Positions 20,011 through 30,629 of a stretch of DNA of 64,000 nt are shown here, piece by piece; within the stretch, counting starts at the first letter, position 1; each line of letters begins with the position of its first letter. Origin of the DNA: Liquidambar formosana (lineage: Eukaryota > Streptophyta > Magnoliopsida > Saxifragales > Altingiaceae). A program made the position numbers and the translations under genes. Below the pieces are notes generated by a model that was given only the letters and a program-made list of their open reading frames with translations, was not told the origin of the DNA and made no database searches. The stretch covers positions 4,702,909 through 4,766,908 of the forward strand of contig CM077823.1 of assembly GCA_039720395.1 (NCBI GenBank), read 5' to 3'.

Positions 20011-20717
20011 TCAACACACTAAATCCAAGACTAATATACACTAATTTACAAGAAAATAAAATAAAATCCCATTACAGTAATGAGAAACATAACAATTACA
20101 CCAAAAAATAAAAAACTGATTTACAACAGTTATACTATAATGGAATAAAACTAAGAGATTCATGTGCCCTCAATCAAAACCCTATAGAGAGTTATATTCT
20201 CAAAACCAAAACCCTAGAAAGAGTTATATCCCCAAATTAAAAACCTATTACTCACTTTTTCTCACCATTTTCGCAGCTAGGGCTTCTTCATGTTTTCTTT
20301 GTCTTCTTCACGTTTTAAACTTGCAGAAACACTATATTTCTATAATGGAATCATAGAGAATGGTTTAAATTGGTAGAAAATGGTGCGAATTGGTTGAATT
20401 TTGTAACGACTGGTCTGAATCTAGTGCGATTGCATACTAGTAATCTTGAATGAAAGCCTGGACAATATTTCAGACTAGAGTGAATCTGTAGAGGTGCAAA
20501 ATGGGTTGAGGTTGTGTCGATTGGAGTGAATCTGTATAGGGGCAGTTGAATATGTACAGGTGTGATTGGGTACTAGAGTGTAATTTCATTTATGAAGCTA
20601 GGGTAATATCGTCTTTGTAGGTTCAGTTGGATTTAAGGCTTTACAAGTTTCTCCTATGGACTTAAGGTTTCACAAGTCCACTAAAGTGGACTGGGGCCTA
20701 AATTCCCCTTTTGGAAA

Positions 20718-20765
20718 ACTCTGTAAATTTTTTTTTTTTTCAAAATCTATCCTTTAAGTTGAAAT
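20718..20765. mobile_element. Foldback MITE copy 2, continuation after the insertion
   Basis: Directly after the second target duplication, CTCTGTAAATTTT and CAAAATCTATCCTTTAAG resume the left arm of the foldback element. They correspond to CTTTGTAAAAGAAAA and AAAATCTATAATTTAAG in copy 1. Similarity ends here. Confidence 0.7.
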
Positions 20766-20839
20766 TGCATTTAACTAACCAGTTGGGGTCAAGTGGAAAG
20801 CCATAGCCACATGTTATGGCTATCAAATTGTCCTATCCT

Positions 20840-21110
20840 AATGCTTGAAAGACTTTTGCGACTTTGAATTGTGATATATGTATTATAGACTTATAGTGAA
20901 CATCGAGATCAAAACATGACAACTTTAACACGGCAAAACGAGTGAGGACGGACTTCAAGTTGAGAGATCGATGTGCAAAGCGAAACTTCGTGCTAGTCAC
21001 CCATTTCTAGCTTATTCCACATGTGGCCACTTAACTATGGCTATAGATGAGATTACCAGTCAACACATCAAGAAGCATTTGCCCCTTAGAAAAGGTTTGC
21101 TCCTTCCTTT
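20840..21110. repeat. Local repeat family R, copy 3
   Basis: It carries ATGACAACTTTAACACGG, GAGTGAGGACGGACTTCAAG, GTGCAAAGCGAAACTTCGTG and CACATCAAGAAGCATT. It is closer to copy 4 (25,500) than to copies 1 and 2, since both have AACTTCGTGCT. Confidence 0.7.
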
Positions 21111-21119
21111 CTAATTGTT

Positions 21120-21860
21120 GTACTTGTCATGGTCACGCTTGCCTATTCTACTTGGTTGGTTTTTTAATGTAGGACAGCTTGCTGGAGAGTTCCTAATCAG
21201 GATGGACCTCGAAAAACGAAATAGTAAAAAGTACTAGTAAGGAGAGAAAGCCAAAATGTCAAAATTACGTGAAATTTAGTGGGTCAACTAGAATCGATGT
21301 GCTGATCGATACACCTAGCCTATGGCTAGGATGTATGATGCTTTTTGGGAAAATTCCTTCCTCTTGGCCTTCCAAAAGCTCGTTTTTGCTATTTTTGATA
21401 ATAATGTGCTGCTTTAATTCTGGGAGCTACAAGTGTCGTTTTGGGGTCCCGTTCTACTAGCTTGCTACTTAAGTTTAGGACTTTTGATTTATGACTTTAT
21501 TTGTAATTTTTAGTATTTTCCTTAATTTCATTATTTATTTCCTTAAGTTTATTATTCTACTAGAACTAGGGTTTGCAGCGTATATATAGGCTACTTCCTT
21601 TCAATGTAAGGTTACCTTTTCATTAATAAAGAACTTCTTTTCTGAAATTTATTTTTCTTTACTCGTGGATTCGAGTGTGCTACTCTTTGGCTCATGGATT
21701 TGAGAGATTTCCAAAAAACTGGCGGTGCCTTTTTTCTTTCATATTCTTTCCGCTATTTTATTTTTATAGGCATAATTATTAGTTCATGAACCTCCAGATG
21801 ACTCTTCAAATCGTTTGAATGACTAATTGTTTGTCTAGTTACTTGTTTTGTCCCCAAAAA
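21120..21860 (+). mobile_element. LTR-like promoter/terminator region, boundaries unresolved
   Basis: The layout resembles a plant retrotransposon LTR: a T-rich upstream part, TATATATAGG near 21,580, TTCATTAATAAAG with a likely AATAAA-type signal near 21,630, and a downstream part with paired phrases (CGTGGATTCGAGTGTGC, TCATGGATTTGAGAG). No matching LTR, primer site or target duplication was found, so it may be a solo or truncated LTR or something else. Confidence 0.3.
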
Positions 21861-21869
21861 TTTGATATT

Positions 21870-22095
21870 TAAAAGTTGCATCCTAGCGTTCCGCACTAAT
21901 CGTGAACTATGAAGTCCAACTACAATTGATATTTTCCGTCACAGTGTTCTTTGAAGACTATAATAGAATTTGGGTTTCTAAATAATACATAATAAAACAT
22001 GCATGGTTCAAAATTTAAGGGGGAATTTGGTACCTAACGATAACAGTAAGCCTTGTTTATACATAGGACTGTTGGTAGTCAAGTCCTTTCCTTCT
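21870..22095. repeat. Dispersed repeat, copy 2 (partner at 0.2 kb)
   Basis: Partner of 215-460: CTACAATTGATATT, GTTCTTTGAAGA, GGGGAATTTGGTACC and AGTAAGCCTTGTTT are shared in order. Here no LINE RNase H relic follows. Confidence 0.5.
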
Positions 22096-22332
22096 ATTTT
22101 GTTTTCAGATTTGAAATGTAAATAGAAATCTATCCAAATAACCAATTATTTTTTATCAAATTCTATAGTTTAACTTGTAATTGATTACAAGCCATTGATA
22201 CTTTATGTGATATATTTGTGACTTCTATTATTAAAATTAGCCATATTGATTCTCCATTAATTTTATGGTATTATAAAATGTAGATTGGCTGAACGGAAAA
22301 TGCATTGTGTGTATCTTTATATATTGCTTTTT

Positions 22333-23760
22333 TTTTTTTTTGATTCACAAAAAGGAATTATTATTAATATGGATAAACTGAAACAAACAAAGAAAACCCC
22401 CTTGAGAAACCAAACACCAAAGAGTTCACTCCCAACAAAACACCCCAACAGCTGCTTTTGTCTTTTAGTTAGCTGTTGCTGTCTACGTCTTTTGGATGTC
22501 CGGGTGTTCTTTGTTGGGTTCTTTAGTTAGCTTTCTTTGTTCTCCCCAGGTGCTAGTGTGATATTGCTTTTTGGGGGTTTTCTTTGTGGTGCTTTGTTGG
22601 GAGTCCTGGTTGTTTTTTGGGTGTTGGGGTGTGCTGTTTGGTGTATTTTCTCATCTTAATATTATTAAAATTTATGTTGCTTACCAAAAACAAAAAAATA
22701 AAACACCCCAGCAACTAAACACCCAAGACTAACAAAAAACCACACCCAAAAGAAATCCAACTAACAAGAAGCTCAAGGACAAAGAGAACCCCTAGGAAAA
22801 ACCAATTACACCAAAAAGAACACTCCCAACAAAACTCCCTAGCTGCAAAAACACCCAACCCCCACAATGACAAAGCAGAACACCCAGATACTAAGGAAAA
22901 ACCCAACAACATCAACAAAACTGCTTAGACAATGATAGAAAAAACACCAAAGATAAAATCTCCGAACAAAAAACAAAGGATTACTGAAGAACCAAACTAG
23001 AAACCGAGCACCAAAAGATTCCAAAGAATATTGAGGCAGAATAGCACCCATAGAACAAAAGCCAACCCCAAAACCAACCCGCTTAAGTCTCCTTATCCTC
23101 GAGTTGCTTCTGAAATGGATCCCTATCGCTCGTTACCGTTTCCACAAGTCTATTTAAAACTTCATCCTCATTATCTAAACACCTAATCCCAACCAATTTC
23201 AGAACCTCCAAAGTATTGTTTGCTTCTTCCAAAATAATATTGTTCCGATCAACAATCCCACTGCATGTCTAACAAACCACTACCATGCAAGGCCACCAAG
23301 TCTTTCAAGAAGTCATCTTTAGAATTCAATTTTTCCTTAAGAGCTTTCAACCTACCCTTCCTAGCTTTGGTAGTTTTTTTCCTTTTTATACAACCCACCA
23401 CATTCCTTTTCTTACACTTACTATGACAAGAATCTCACTTAGTACACATCACCTCCAATTCTTCATCATCCAACATATCATTGAAGAAATCCCCTACACA
23501 GCCACCCAACTTAGAATTATCTATTCTATAACCAATCGAGCCTATAGACTGATAGGTGAGGCTCTCTAGAACCACAAAAACTAGAGAATCACTAATCCCA
23601 TCTGAAGGAGTAGAATCTTGATCTAAATTAAGCTTCTTCCCCACCTCAACAGCAATCTGATTCTCCTTTATACTACCCCTTACAATTGAGCCATTAGGAC
23701 ATAGAACCACCTCATCAACCTCTAAAGGTTGAGCCTCTTAACCTTCTATAGAGCCTTCGC
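22333..23760 (-). mobile_element. Rearranged LINE-derived sequence
   Basis: On the minus strand the segment ends in TTAATAATAATTCC and a long A run at about 22,333, a LINE-like 3' end. At 22,600-22,700 the plus strand shows a second such end (CTTAATATTATTAAAATTTA then GCTTACCAAAAAC). The two are therefore inverted relative to each other. From 22,700 to 23,760 the minus strand holds broken frames. The longest, 23,435-23,710 (91 codons), is followed by a Lys/Arg-rich piece (KCKKRNV, RKGRLKALKEKL). It resembles linker regions of plant LINE proteins, but I cannot assign a domain. The inversion could reflect twin priming. Confidence 0.4.
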
Positions 23761-23910
23761 CATCGCATTGTAGAATCTTGATCTTTATATATTGTTTACC
23801 AATATTTTTAGTGAATTCTTCGAGTTTGAGCCAAGTTGGTTACCAATATTTCAGTTGCGTAGAATTTAGAATTCACTTTGTAAAATGATCGTGTTCAGTT
23901 TTTCAATTTA

Positions 23911-24044
23911 ACATGAATAATTGAAAATGATCTTGTTTCAGTTGTTAACAAGCAATGCTTCTTAGGTAGCGTATGATACATGAATAATTGAAAATGATCT
24001 AGTTTCAGTTGTTAACAAGCAATGCTTCTTAGGTAGCGTATGAT
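23911..24044. repeat. 67-bp perfect-like tandem duplication
   Basis: A unit starting ACATGAATAATTGAAAATGA and ending GGTAGCGTATGAT occurs at 23,911-23,977 and again at 23,978-24,044, with about one difference. It is a recent local duplication with no coding content. Confidence 0.9.
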
Positions 24045-24269
24045 GAGGCATTATATTTGAACCAATGATCAAGTTGGCGAGTTACTAGGACAGTGAGCTT
24101 TTAAACATTGGACCCATATTGTGCGACTTTTATACTATGCTAGGCTAGCTAGGTTTTTTAACCTAGCTAGTTCTAGGTTGTTTGTAGTAACTTCAAAATT
24201 TGTAAAGGGTTTGTGTGGAATTTTTTATTTTTGATTTTTGATTTTTGATCACCTCCTCTCCTCCTAGCT

Positions 24270-24870
24270 AGTTAAGCTTGTCTTAAGAAATACGGACACG
24301 GATACGGGACATGGATACGACATGACATTGATATACCGATATGGCAAATCTTAAGAAAACTAAGACACGACACGTCAGGACACGGTAAAAGATAAATAAA
24401 TTTTTATAATATATATACATATATAGCTCCATTATACACATAAAAAAAGAATTAAAATATATGAGGAAATAAAAGATATACTCCATAATTATATAAACAA
24501 GCAAGACACTCGTAACTCCATAAATCATAATGAGTTATTAAGTTGTAATAATGACATTTAACTTCGAGCATTATTCTATTTTCCACACAAAACATCAAAG
24601 AACAAATTCATCATCTATTATTGAATTTCAATTAATCAAAATATGCAAAAAGACTTCCCTGTTACATTGTAGGGGTGTCCTGCACGTGTCGGCTAAGTGT
24701 CAAAGCCGTGTTTTGACCGTGTTGGGTAAAAAATAAAAAATAAAAATAATGGACACTTCCCAAGCATATCTGACATGGGAAGTAAGATTGTCGAGCAAGT
24801 GTCATGTCTGATACATGTCAGACATTGCATTTCTAGATTTTTTAGAGTGTCGGTATTTCCTTGAGCCTAC
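24270..24870. repeat. GGACACG/CGTGTC-rich repeat
   Basis: The left part has ATACGGACACGGATACGG and AGACACGACACGTCAGGACA. The right part has GTCCTGCACGTGTCGG and CATGTCTGATACATGTCAGA, that is, complementary motifs facing each other about 300 bp apart. This looks like a non-coding inverted-repeat element, but the ends and target duplication could not be placed. Confidence 0.4.
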
Positions 24871-25029
24871 CCCTTCCCTTAAACTTCATGGCACTTTAAG
24901 TTGAATCCCTATCGCTTTAAACTCCTAGGGTTGCATTGCATTGCATTACGTAAAATAGTTATTATAAATTATATCCTCTCACCTTCCCTCTCTAGTACTT
25001 GGTTTTATTATGTTATCATTTTGGACATA

Positions 25030-25195
25030 AAGTCTACAGCTGATACATTAAAAGCCTCTTCTTTTAAGAAAGTCAATAGAGAAGCGAATGCTGTTATCCA
25101 TGAGATGGCTCGTTGGGCCTTTGCTATTAGTTTTTGGGTTTCCTCGATGCCTCGTGTTTTCTAGAAGCTGTGAGGAATGCTTGTATTGTGGATGG
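25030..25195 (+). pseudogene. LINE RNase H C-terminal relic
   Basis: A short frame reads SSFKKVNREANAVIHEMARWA, the typical end of the LINE-associated RNase H domain, where the last motif is usually REAN..AH.LA.WA. Asp is absent, as in many decayed copies. A stop follows 12 codons later. No upstream RT is seen. Confidence 0.55.
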
Positions 25196-25337
25196 CAGTT
25201 CCCATCCTTAGTTTTTTATTATTTTTTTCCTTCTCTGTCTTTTGTTATTTGTTCTTTTTGGTTTGTATTGTTGTTTACATAGCACCAAATAAAAAAAAAA
25301 AAATCTAGCTTGTCGATCCCATCTCTTCCCTTTAAAC

Positions 25338-25495
25338 ACTTGACAAAAACAACCAAACATTTTTAAACATATACAATTGGTTACGATCGTCGATCTAGGA
25401 GTCAATGTCATCAATGACATTAATTAAGACATATGAATGTCATCCAGAAAATCTGAAAAACCCACTATGAGAGTTCACTTTGCCATAGCATCAGT
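25338..25495. repeat. Segmental duplication block, left copy
   Basis: TTGACAAAAACAACCAAACA through to GACATATGAATG, then AAAAACCCACTATGAGAG and TTTGCCATAGCA, recurs at 26,355-26,440 and 26,785-26,825. Together with R copies 4 and 5 this makes a duplicated unit of about 430 bp; the right copy is expanded by inserted T-rich and AAAGC-repeat sequence. Confidence 0.65.
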
Positions 25496-25499
25496 CAGC

Positions 25500-25770
25500 C
25501 CATTAACCACTCTTGTTATAAATGTATCTAATAGTGAAGTCCGAGATGAAGTCATGACTACTTTAACACGGCGAAACAAGTAAGGACAGCCTTCAAGTTG
25601 ATCAGATAGGTGCAAAGCGAAACTTCGTGCTGGTTACCCATTTCTCTTGTTCCACATGTAGCCGGCCACTTAGCCATGGTCATAGATGAGATTATAACCA
25701 GTCAACACAGCAAGAAGGCATTGCCCCTTGGAACAAGTTTGATTGTCACAACAAATATTGAATAGCTTTA
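25500..25770. repeat. Local repeat family R, copy 4
   Basis: Carries ACTTTAACACGGCGAAACAA, GTGCAAAGCGAAACTTCGTG, CAACACAGCAAGAAGG and CTTGGAACAAGTTTGATTG. The last two pieces recur in the partial copy at 26,830-26,900. Confidence 0.7.
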
Positions 25771-26214
25771 ACATTGCTCATCTTTCATACCTATTTTCTA
25801 ATGACTCATCCATTTTCGTCTATTGGTATCAAGCAACTATTATTTCTTGTGTGGGTATGAGGTGTCTTATATAGGCTGTTAGAGAAATAGTTTGGATTGA
25901 AATTTCAGCAAAAGTAAGGGTTAGGATATTTCTAATCGTTAATTATTTATTTATTTTTTAACAGGGTTCCTAAAGCTGAAAATGAAGGGGGGGGGGGGGG
26001 AAGTAAAAATAGAAATGAAAAGTTTGCAAGTTTGGGTGTTTCTTTACATTCAAACCCTACTTGGGGGGCACAATATAGGAAAAGAAAAAGAGAAAAATGA
26101 AAAAAAAGGAGACATGTCTGTTCTTTTTAAGATATATCTTTAGAATTATCACCGTGGAACCATGAAAAAAGAAAGTGAAAAAAGAAAACGGTCAAACATT
26201 TAATTTTTTAATTT

Positions 26215-26352
26215 TTTATTTTTTGACAATCAATATAATCTACCTATATGGGTACTCCTAGCCCTTTTTACTATTAACAAATATCAATGTTTTTTCATAA
26301 GATTAATAAAATATCACTTACTTAACAAATGAGACAAATTCCATTAAACTAC
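26215..26352 (-). repeat. SINE-like repeat, copy 3
   Basis: Read on the minus strand it has CATTTGTTAAGTAAGTGA, then ATCTTATGAAAAAACATTG, and ends in TTGTCAAAAAATAAA. The head is eroded. It is the same family as the copies at 3,985, 4,205 and 30,630. Confidence 0.5.
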
Positions 26353-26514
26353 CATGTTATTGACAAAAACAACCAAACATTTCTAAACATACAATTGGAT
26401 TGGTTACAATGTAAGAGTCGTCAATAACATTATGACATATGAATGGCAGAGAAATTGCATTTACCTAACCAGTTAGGGTCAAGTGCAAAGACTTTTGTGA
26501 CTTTTTCTTTTGAT

Positions 26515-26700
26515 AATCAAGACTTTTGTGACCATTTCTTTTCTTTTTCTTTTTCTTTTTTTTTTCTTTTTTTTTTTTTTGGTTGCTGTAAAGACCAAGA
26601 AAACAAACCAGAAACGAAAGCAAAGCAAAGCAAAGCAAAGCAAGATAAAACAAACAAACCAACCGACAAGAAAAAAACAACAAAAAAGAAAAAGCATGAA
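26515..26700. repeat. Low-complexity T-rich and AAAGC-repeat tract
   Basis: A TTTTCTTTTTC run leads into four or five AAAGC units (about 26,620-26,642) and an A/C-rich tail. Long open frames over it on both strands are artefacts of this composition. A 14-base G run lies nearby at 25,987-26,000. Confidence 0.8.
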
Positions 26701-26789
26701 AAAACTAGACCCAACTACAATGGTCAAAACATAGGCTGGCTTCCATAACCGGGTTAGGGAGAGAGGAGGCATCTAGGAAGCCAGAAAAA

Positions 26790-26905
26790 CCAACTCTGAG
26801 AGCCTATTTTGCCATAGCACAATGCTCAACACAGCAAGAAGGTCTTGCCCCTTGGAACAAGTTTGATTGTCACACCCAATATTGAATTATGAGGATGCTT
26901 TGGTT
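26790..26905. repeat. Local repeat family R, copy 5 (partial)
   Basis: Only the 3' part remains: TTTGCCATAGCACAATG, CAACACAGCAAGAAGG, CCTTGGAACAAGTTTGATTG and ATATTGAATTATGAGGATGC. Confidence 0.6.
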
Positions 26906-27379
26906 CAAATCAGAAGATGTACTGGAGAAAAATGGAAAAAACGCGCCATAGGTATATTATTCCACAACAAGCATGTTCTGATTTATAGAAAAGAATAAAT
27001 TGTTTAGTGAAAGCAATTTTCTTTCAAACAACCATCAGATCACATCTCTATCATGACTGAAGATAGGTCTTGCCCCATATATACGTTCTTCCATTCTCGA
27101 AAACCCTAATCGTGTGGATGCAGCTTAGCATTGTACCTGAGGCCTCTAACTTGTTTTGATTGGACATTAATAGACATTGGGTTAAAATCTAATAACATGT
27201 CCCATTAGAATTTTTTACTTGATGTATCCTCTTTGCTTTTGCATCTTTGGACCCCTCGAATAGACACAACAAATGGGATTTTGAAAACTTAATCAATCCT
27301 AATCAGGACTTAATAACCCTTTCTCGGGCTAAAGCGATAGAGTTTCACACGTGCTATCTTTAATCCAACCCATTTACCT
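26906..27379. other. Intergenic stretch, no gene seen
   Basis: No coding region or element boundary is supported. Confidence 0.5.
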
Positions 27380-27388
27380 AAACCAAAA

Positions 27389-27810
27389 GTGGGCAGTTAT
27401 TGTCACCCCTTAATTTTATTTGTACTCTTCACTTATTATATTATAATTTCTCAAAGTTTTATGAAAAATATAAAAGGTTTTTATGAAAAGTGATTGTAAT
27501 ATTCATTAAAAAACATCATTTTGAACAATTTTGTAAAAAAAAAAAAAGAAAAGTTTTTCTAAAATATATTGTTTAAGTAGACTTTTTAGTCGTGCATTTG
27601 TAGTCTCTATTTCAATTTTGGCCGAAGATAAAGTCTATTTAATGATAAATTCTTGAAAAAAATTTTCTACAAAGTTGTTCAAATTGTTGTTTTCTAGTGG
27701 ACGTACTTCAAGACAAGTTTTTATAAAAACTGTTTATATTTTCCATAAAACATTGAAAAACTAAATTAAGTGGAGGTAGAAATAAAATTGAGGAGTGGCA
27801 TAACCGGCCC
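27389..27810. mobile_element. Foldback MITE, Mutator type, copy 3 (complete)
   Basis: A 422-bp element is flanked by perfect 9-bp repeats AAACCAAAA (27,380-27,388 and 27,811-27,819). The left end is GTGGGCAGTTATTGTCACC; the right end read inwards is GGGCCGGTTATGCCACTCC. The arms match copy 1 (TTCTCAAAGTTTTATGAAAA, GAACAATTTTGTAAAAA, AAAATATATTGTTTAAG) and form a long imperfect inverted repeat around a centre near 27,600. Confidence 0.85.
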
Positions 27811-27944
27811 AAACCAAAAACTAACTTTTACTTGGCATTGTACGTACCAAGTCCATAACTTCTTTTCATTGGCCCAAACCCTGCGCAGCGCTTGGCTCAA
27901 CTAGAGCTCAATACGAGTGGCAAATCAATGGATAATCCTAGTGC

Positions 27945-28460
27945 AGTTGGGGTTAGGGGCCTAATTAGATACCATTGGAGTAGATGCATGGCTTGATAAA
28001 GGGCTTCTCTCGTAAAATCACTAGGGCTTCTAGTGTGTTAGCGGAATTGTGGGCTTTAAGGAATGGGTTTAAATCTAGCACATCATCTTTTTTATTTTTT
28101 TGGGTACATTGGGAGAGGTTTGAATCTCTTACCTATCTTATTCCTACCTTTTTTCCCACCCTCCCTTACCACTAGGCTAATCCCAGTGGCTTCTAGCCCA
28201 TCGTCTTTAGAATCACCTTCTCAAGCTATACCCCTGACCATTTTTAATATCAACAAATAGGTATTATAACCTTGAACTCGAAATCACTCAGACCAACATT
28301 TTAGTCTTTCGAAAACTCGATCTAAATTTTATCCTTTCAACTCCACATAAATGATTGCAGGCTCCTTGCAAGAAGGATGTGGTTACTAGGGTTCTCAGTT
28401 CTCATCATGCAGCTAATAAGTGTGCCAACATTTTGGCAAAGGAGGATTGCGCGACGATTG
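27945..28460 (+). pseudogene. LINE RNase H relic, interrupted
   Basis: The first part (27,945-28,077) reads LIKGFSRKITRASSVLAELW, matching the second strand and helix of the LINE RNase H domain, where Glu of AEL is catalytic. The last part (about 28,352-28,440) has NDCRLL in one frame and HHAANKCANILAKEDC in another, matching the later catalytic motifs. About 260 bp of unrelated T-rich sequence separates the two halves, and frames shift between motifs. It is dead. Confidence 0.6.
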
Positions 28461-28649
28461 TGTGGACTTGGCCACACGCATGTGGTGCAGGAATGCTTGT
28501 TCAAATGAATCGGAATTGCGAGCGGATTTACTCCAACTATGGTAGTAAGTCACCCAAAGTAAGAATGCCGTGAGAAAATAATGCACATCAATGGGTTAAA
28601 CTCAAATCTTAGCTCACACTCTCAACTTGAACTCAGATCATGAATTCAA

Positions 28650-28650
<1 letters not shown>

Positions 28651-28698
<48 letters not shown>
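28651..28698. repeat. (TA)n(TG)n microsatellite
   Basis: A short AT run followed by about 18 TG units. A potential polymorphic marker. Confidence 0.95.
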
Positions 28699-28700
<2 letters not shown>

Positions 28701-29457
28701 TTTTTATAAAATTATGTCACGGTCTTTGATTTTGAACTCATATTTTTTTTTTTTAATACCCAAGCAATGTTTCGCCAATGATTACACACATCACCCACTT
28801 TCTTATTCTTCGGCAAATTTCAATTAATTTTACGTCATATTGTTTCACGACTGTAACTCTTTGGATATGATTTCATTTTTTTTTAAAGTTTTTTTAAAAA
28901 AAAAATTAAAAAATTAAAAAATTAAAAAAAAAAAAAAAGGCATAAATTCCTTTGGAAAATTCTTTTGTAAATTGAACAACCAAAATTCTAACTCTCAGGA
29001 TTGTAACTCTCGAGAGTTTCAATTTTCAAGAATTTCAAACTTTGAAGAGTTCCGTTTCCTGCGAAACGAACAGACCCTTAAGGACTTTGGACATGCAAAG
29101 GGTTATGTTTTGAAGATCCCCAAGTTAAATGTATTAGCCATATTAATATGTGAATGTATTCTTACCAGGCTTTTCTTGATTTCCTCTTCGATGAATATGG
29201 AAGATTGTTCTGTTCTATATCATTAATTTCTTAGTCGCAGAAAGAAAAAGAGGAACGGAGATGGTGGTTCTGGTTGAGGGTGCAACCAAGTTAGAGGGCA
29301 TAAGTGGGCTGGGCTCAGAAAAGGACCCAATTATGTTGAACTTACCTGTGGGTGCACCCGCCATAAGTTTGGTGATGCTATCGGAAAGCTTACGGTTTTT
29401 GCCGAAGGCCGCCTTGATATCAAATGTGAATGTAACCCTGCTTGTCAGGAAGGCAAG

Positions 29458-29487
29458 TTTCTCTCTCTCTCTCTCTCTCTCTCTCTA
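29458..29487. repeat. (CT)n microsatellite in intron 1 of the ULTRAPETALA-like relic
   Basis: About 14 CT units directly after the GC-type donor. Confidence 0.9.
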
Positions 29488-30629
29488 ATACACACACATA
29501 TGTAACAGACTCACACATTTACATGCATATGCCTTGTTTTTCCTGCGAAATGGGTATTGGTGTTTATTCATGTTCTTTGGTTCTACTAAAGTGATAACAG
29601 TCTGCAATGCAAAATCGGTTTTTGGCTGGAGCTCTGTTTCTGATTCCTGTACTAACGGATTTTGTAAAACTTTGTGGGATGTTTATATTTATCTGTTTCT
29701 GCATGTTTGGTTCTATTTAAAGGGTATTTGTTGTTTTATCTGGTCTTGGATTTTTTCTTATTCTTAGTAGAATGGTCACAATTGTGCTAGCTTGATGAAA
29801 TTCATTTTCATTAGAATGATTCACCTTATATTGATAACTGATTCCACGAAAATTTGAAGAGATTATACTAGGTTCATAATCAAGCTTTTTCTTCCTTTTT
29901 CCTTTCCAAAGGAAAATTGATCGATTGCATTTATGGCTTCTCTAATATGGAATGGATTTTGTTTGCGGGTTTATCTGTTTCATTAGGTTTATCAAAGAGT
30001 ATCAGCTAGAGTACTCTAGGTCTTGAGAGAATTATTTCTCAGGTCCATTTACAATATTTTGTCAACAATTTCTTATTAATAATCCTCTTGGCTGATTGTG
30101 ATGACCAGAGAAGATGACCCCAGAAGAGTTTGGGAAACATGCTGGGAAACAAGATTCAACGAGATGGAAGAGCCAAATTTGGGTCATTTTGGAAGGTAGA
30201 AAGGTAGAAAGGTTTGTCTGTGGAGGACAGTTGTGCTGAAGTACTACAAAGACCCAGCAAATGAGGCTGATAGGTCATCCAGCTCACGTGGTAGACAGAA
30301 ATGCCTTCGCAAGGAGTTTGTTCGTTGTTCAAGATGTAACAAGGAGTGCACGTTTCATATTTGGAACAAAGAAGACTGTCAGATTTACCATGACGCTTTG
30401 GCTAAAAGAAGATGGAAATGTGCTGATAAACCATATGACAGACTGACAAGTAAGTTTACTATATGGTTTTACAAACATTCTACTTTCTATAATGTTACAT
30501 ATAAATAATTTGATCATATCTTTTTGGATTATTTTTTGCAAGCAATAAAGATCTATACAAATTGAGGTAGCATGATTTGGGATTTTGTGGGTAGTACAAA
30601 TGACAATGTCAAGCTAAAGATAGGTTGTG

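Larger units (their letters stand above)
17849..20708. mobile_element. Mutator-like element, 2,860 bp, non-autonomous
   Basis: Flanked by 9-bp direct repeats TTTTGGAAA (17,840-17,848 and 20,709-20,717). The ends are GGGAAAATTAGCG and, from the right, GGGGAATTTAGGC. Further in, AAAGCCTTAAGTCCACA on the left matches AAACCTTAAGTCCATAG from the right, and TTATAAAGCCTCAAGTC matches TTGTAAAGCCTTAAATC, so the terminal inverted repeats are imperfect. No transposase is visible. The inside holds a minus-strand coiled-coil frame and an array of GTTACATGTAAC palindromes. The target duplication lies within a foldback MITE, which gives the order of events. Confidence 0.82.

Noticed and set aside
26443..26772. 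Overlapping frames of 65-101 codons on both strands
   Set aside because: They follow T-rich and AAAGC-repeat tracts; the composition explains them.
29261..29488. 75-codon plus-strand frame from ATG 29,261 as a complete small gene
   Set aside because: Only its first 16 or so codons belong to the ULTRAPETALA-like exon; after the doubled GGGCT it reads the wrong frame and ends in the CT microsatellite.
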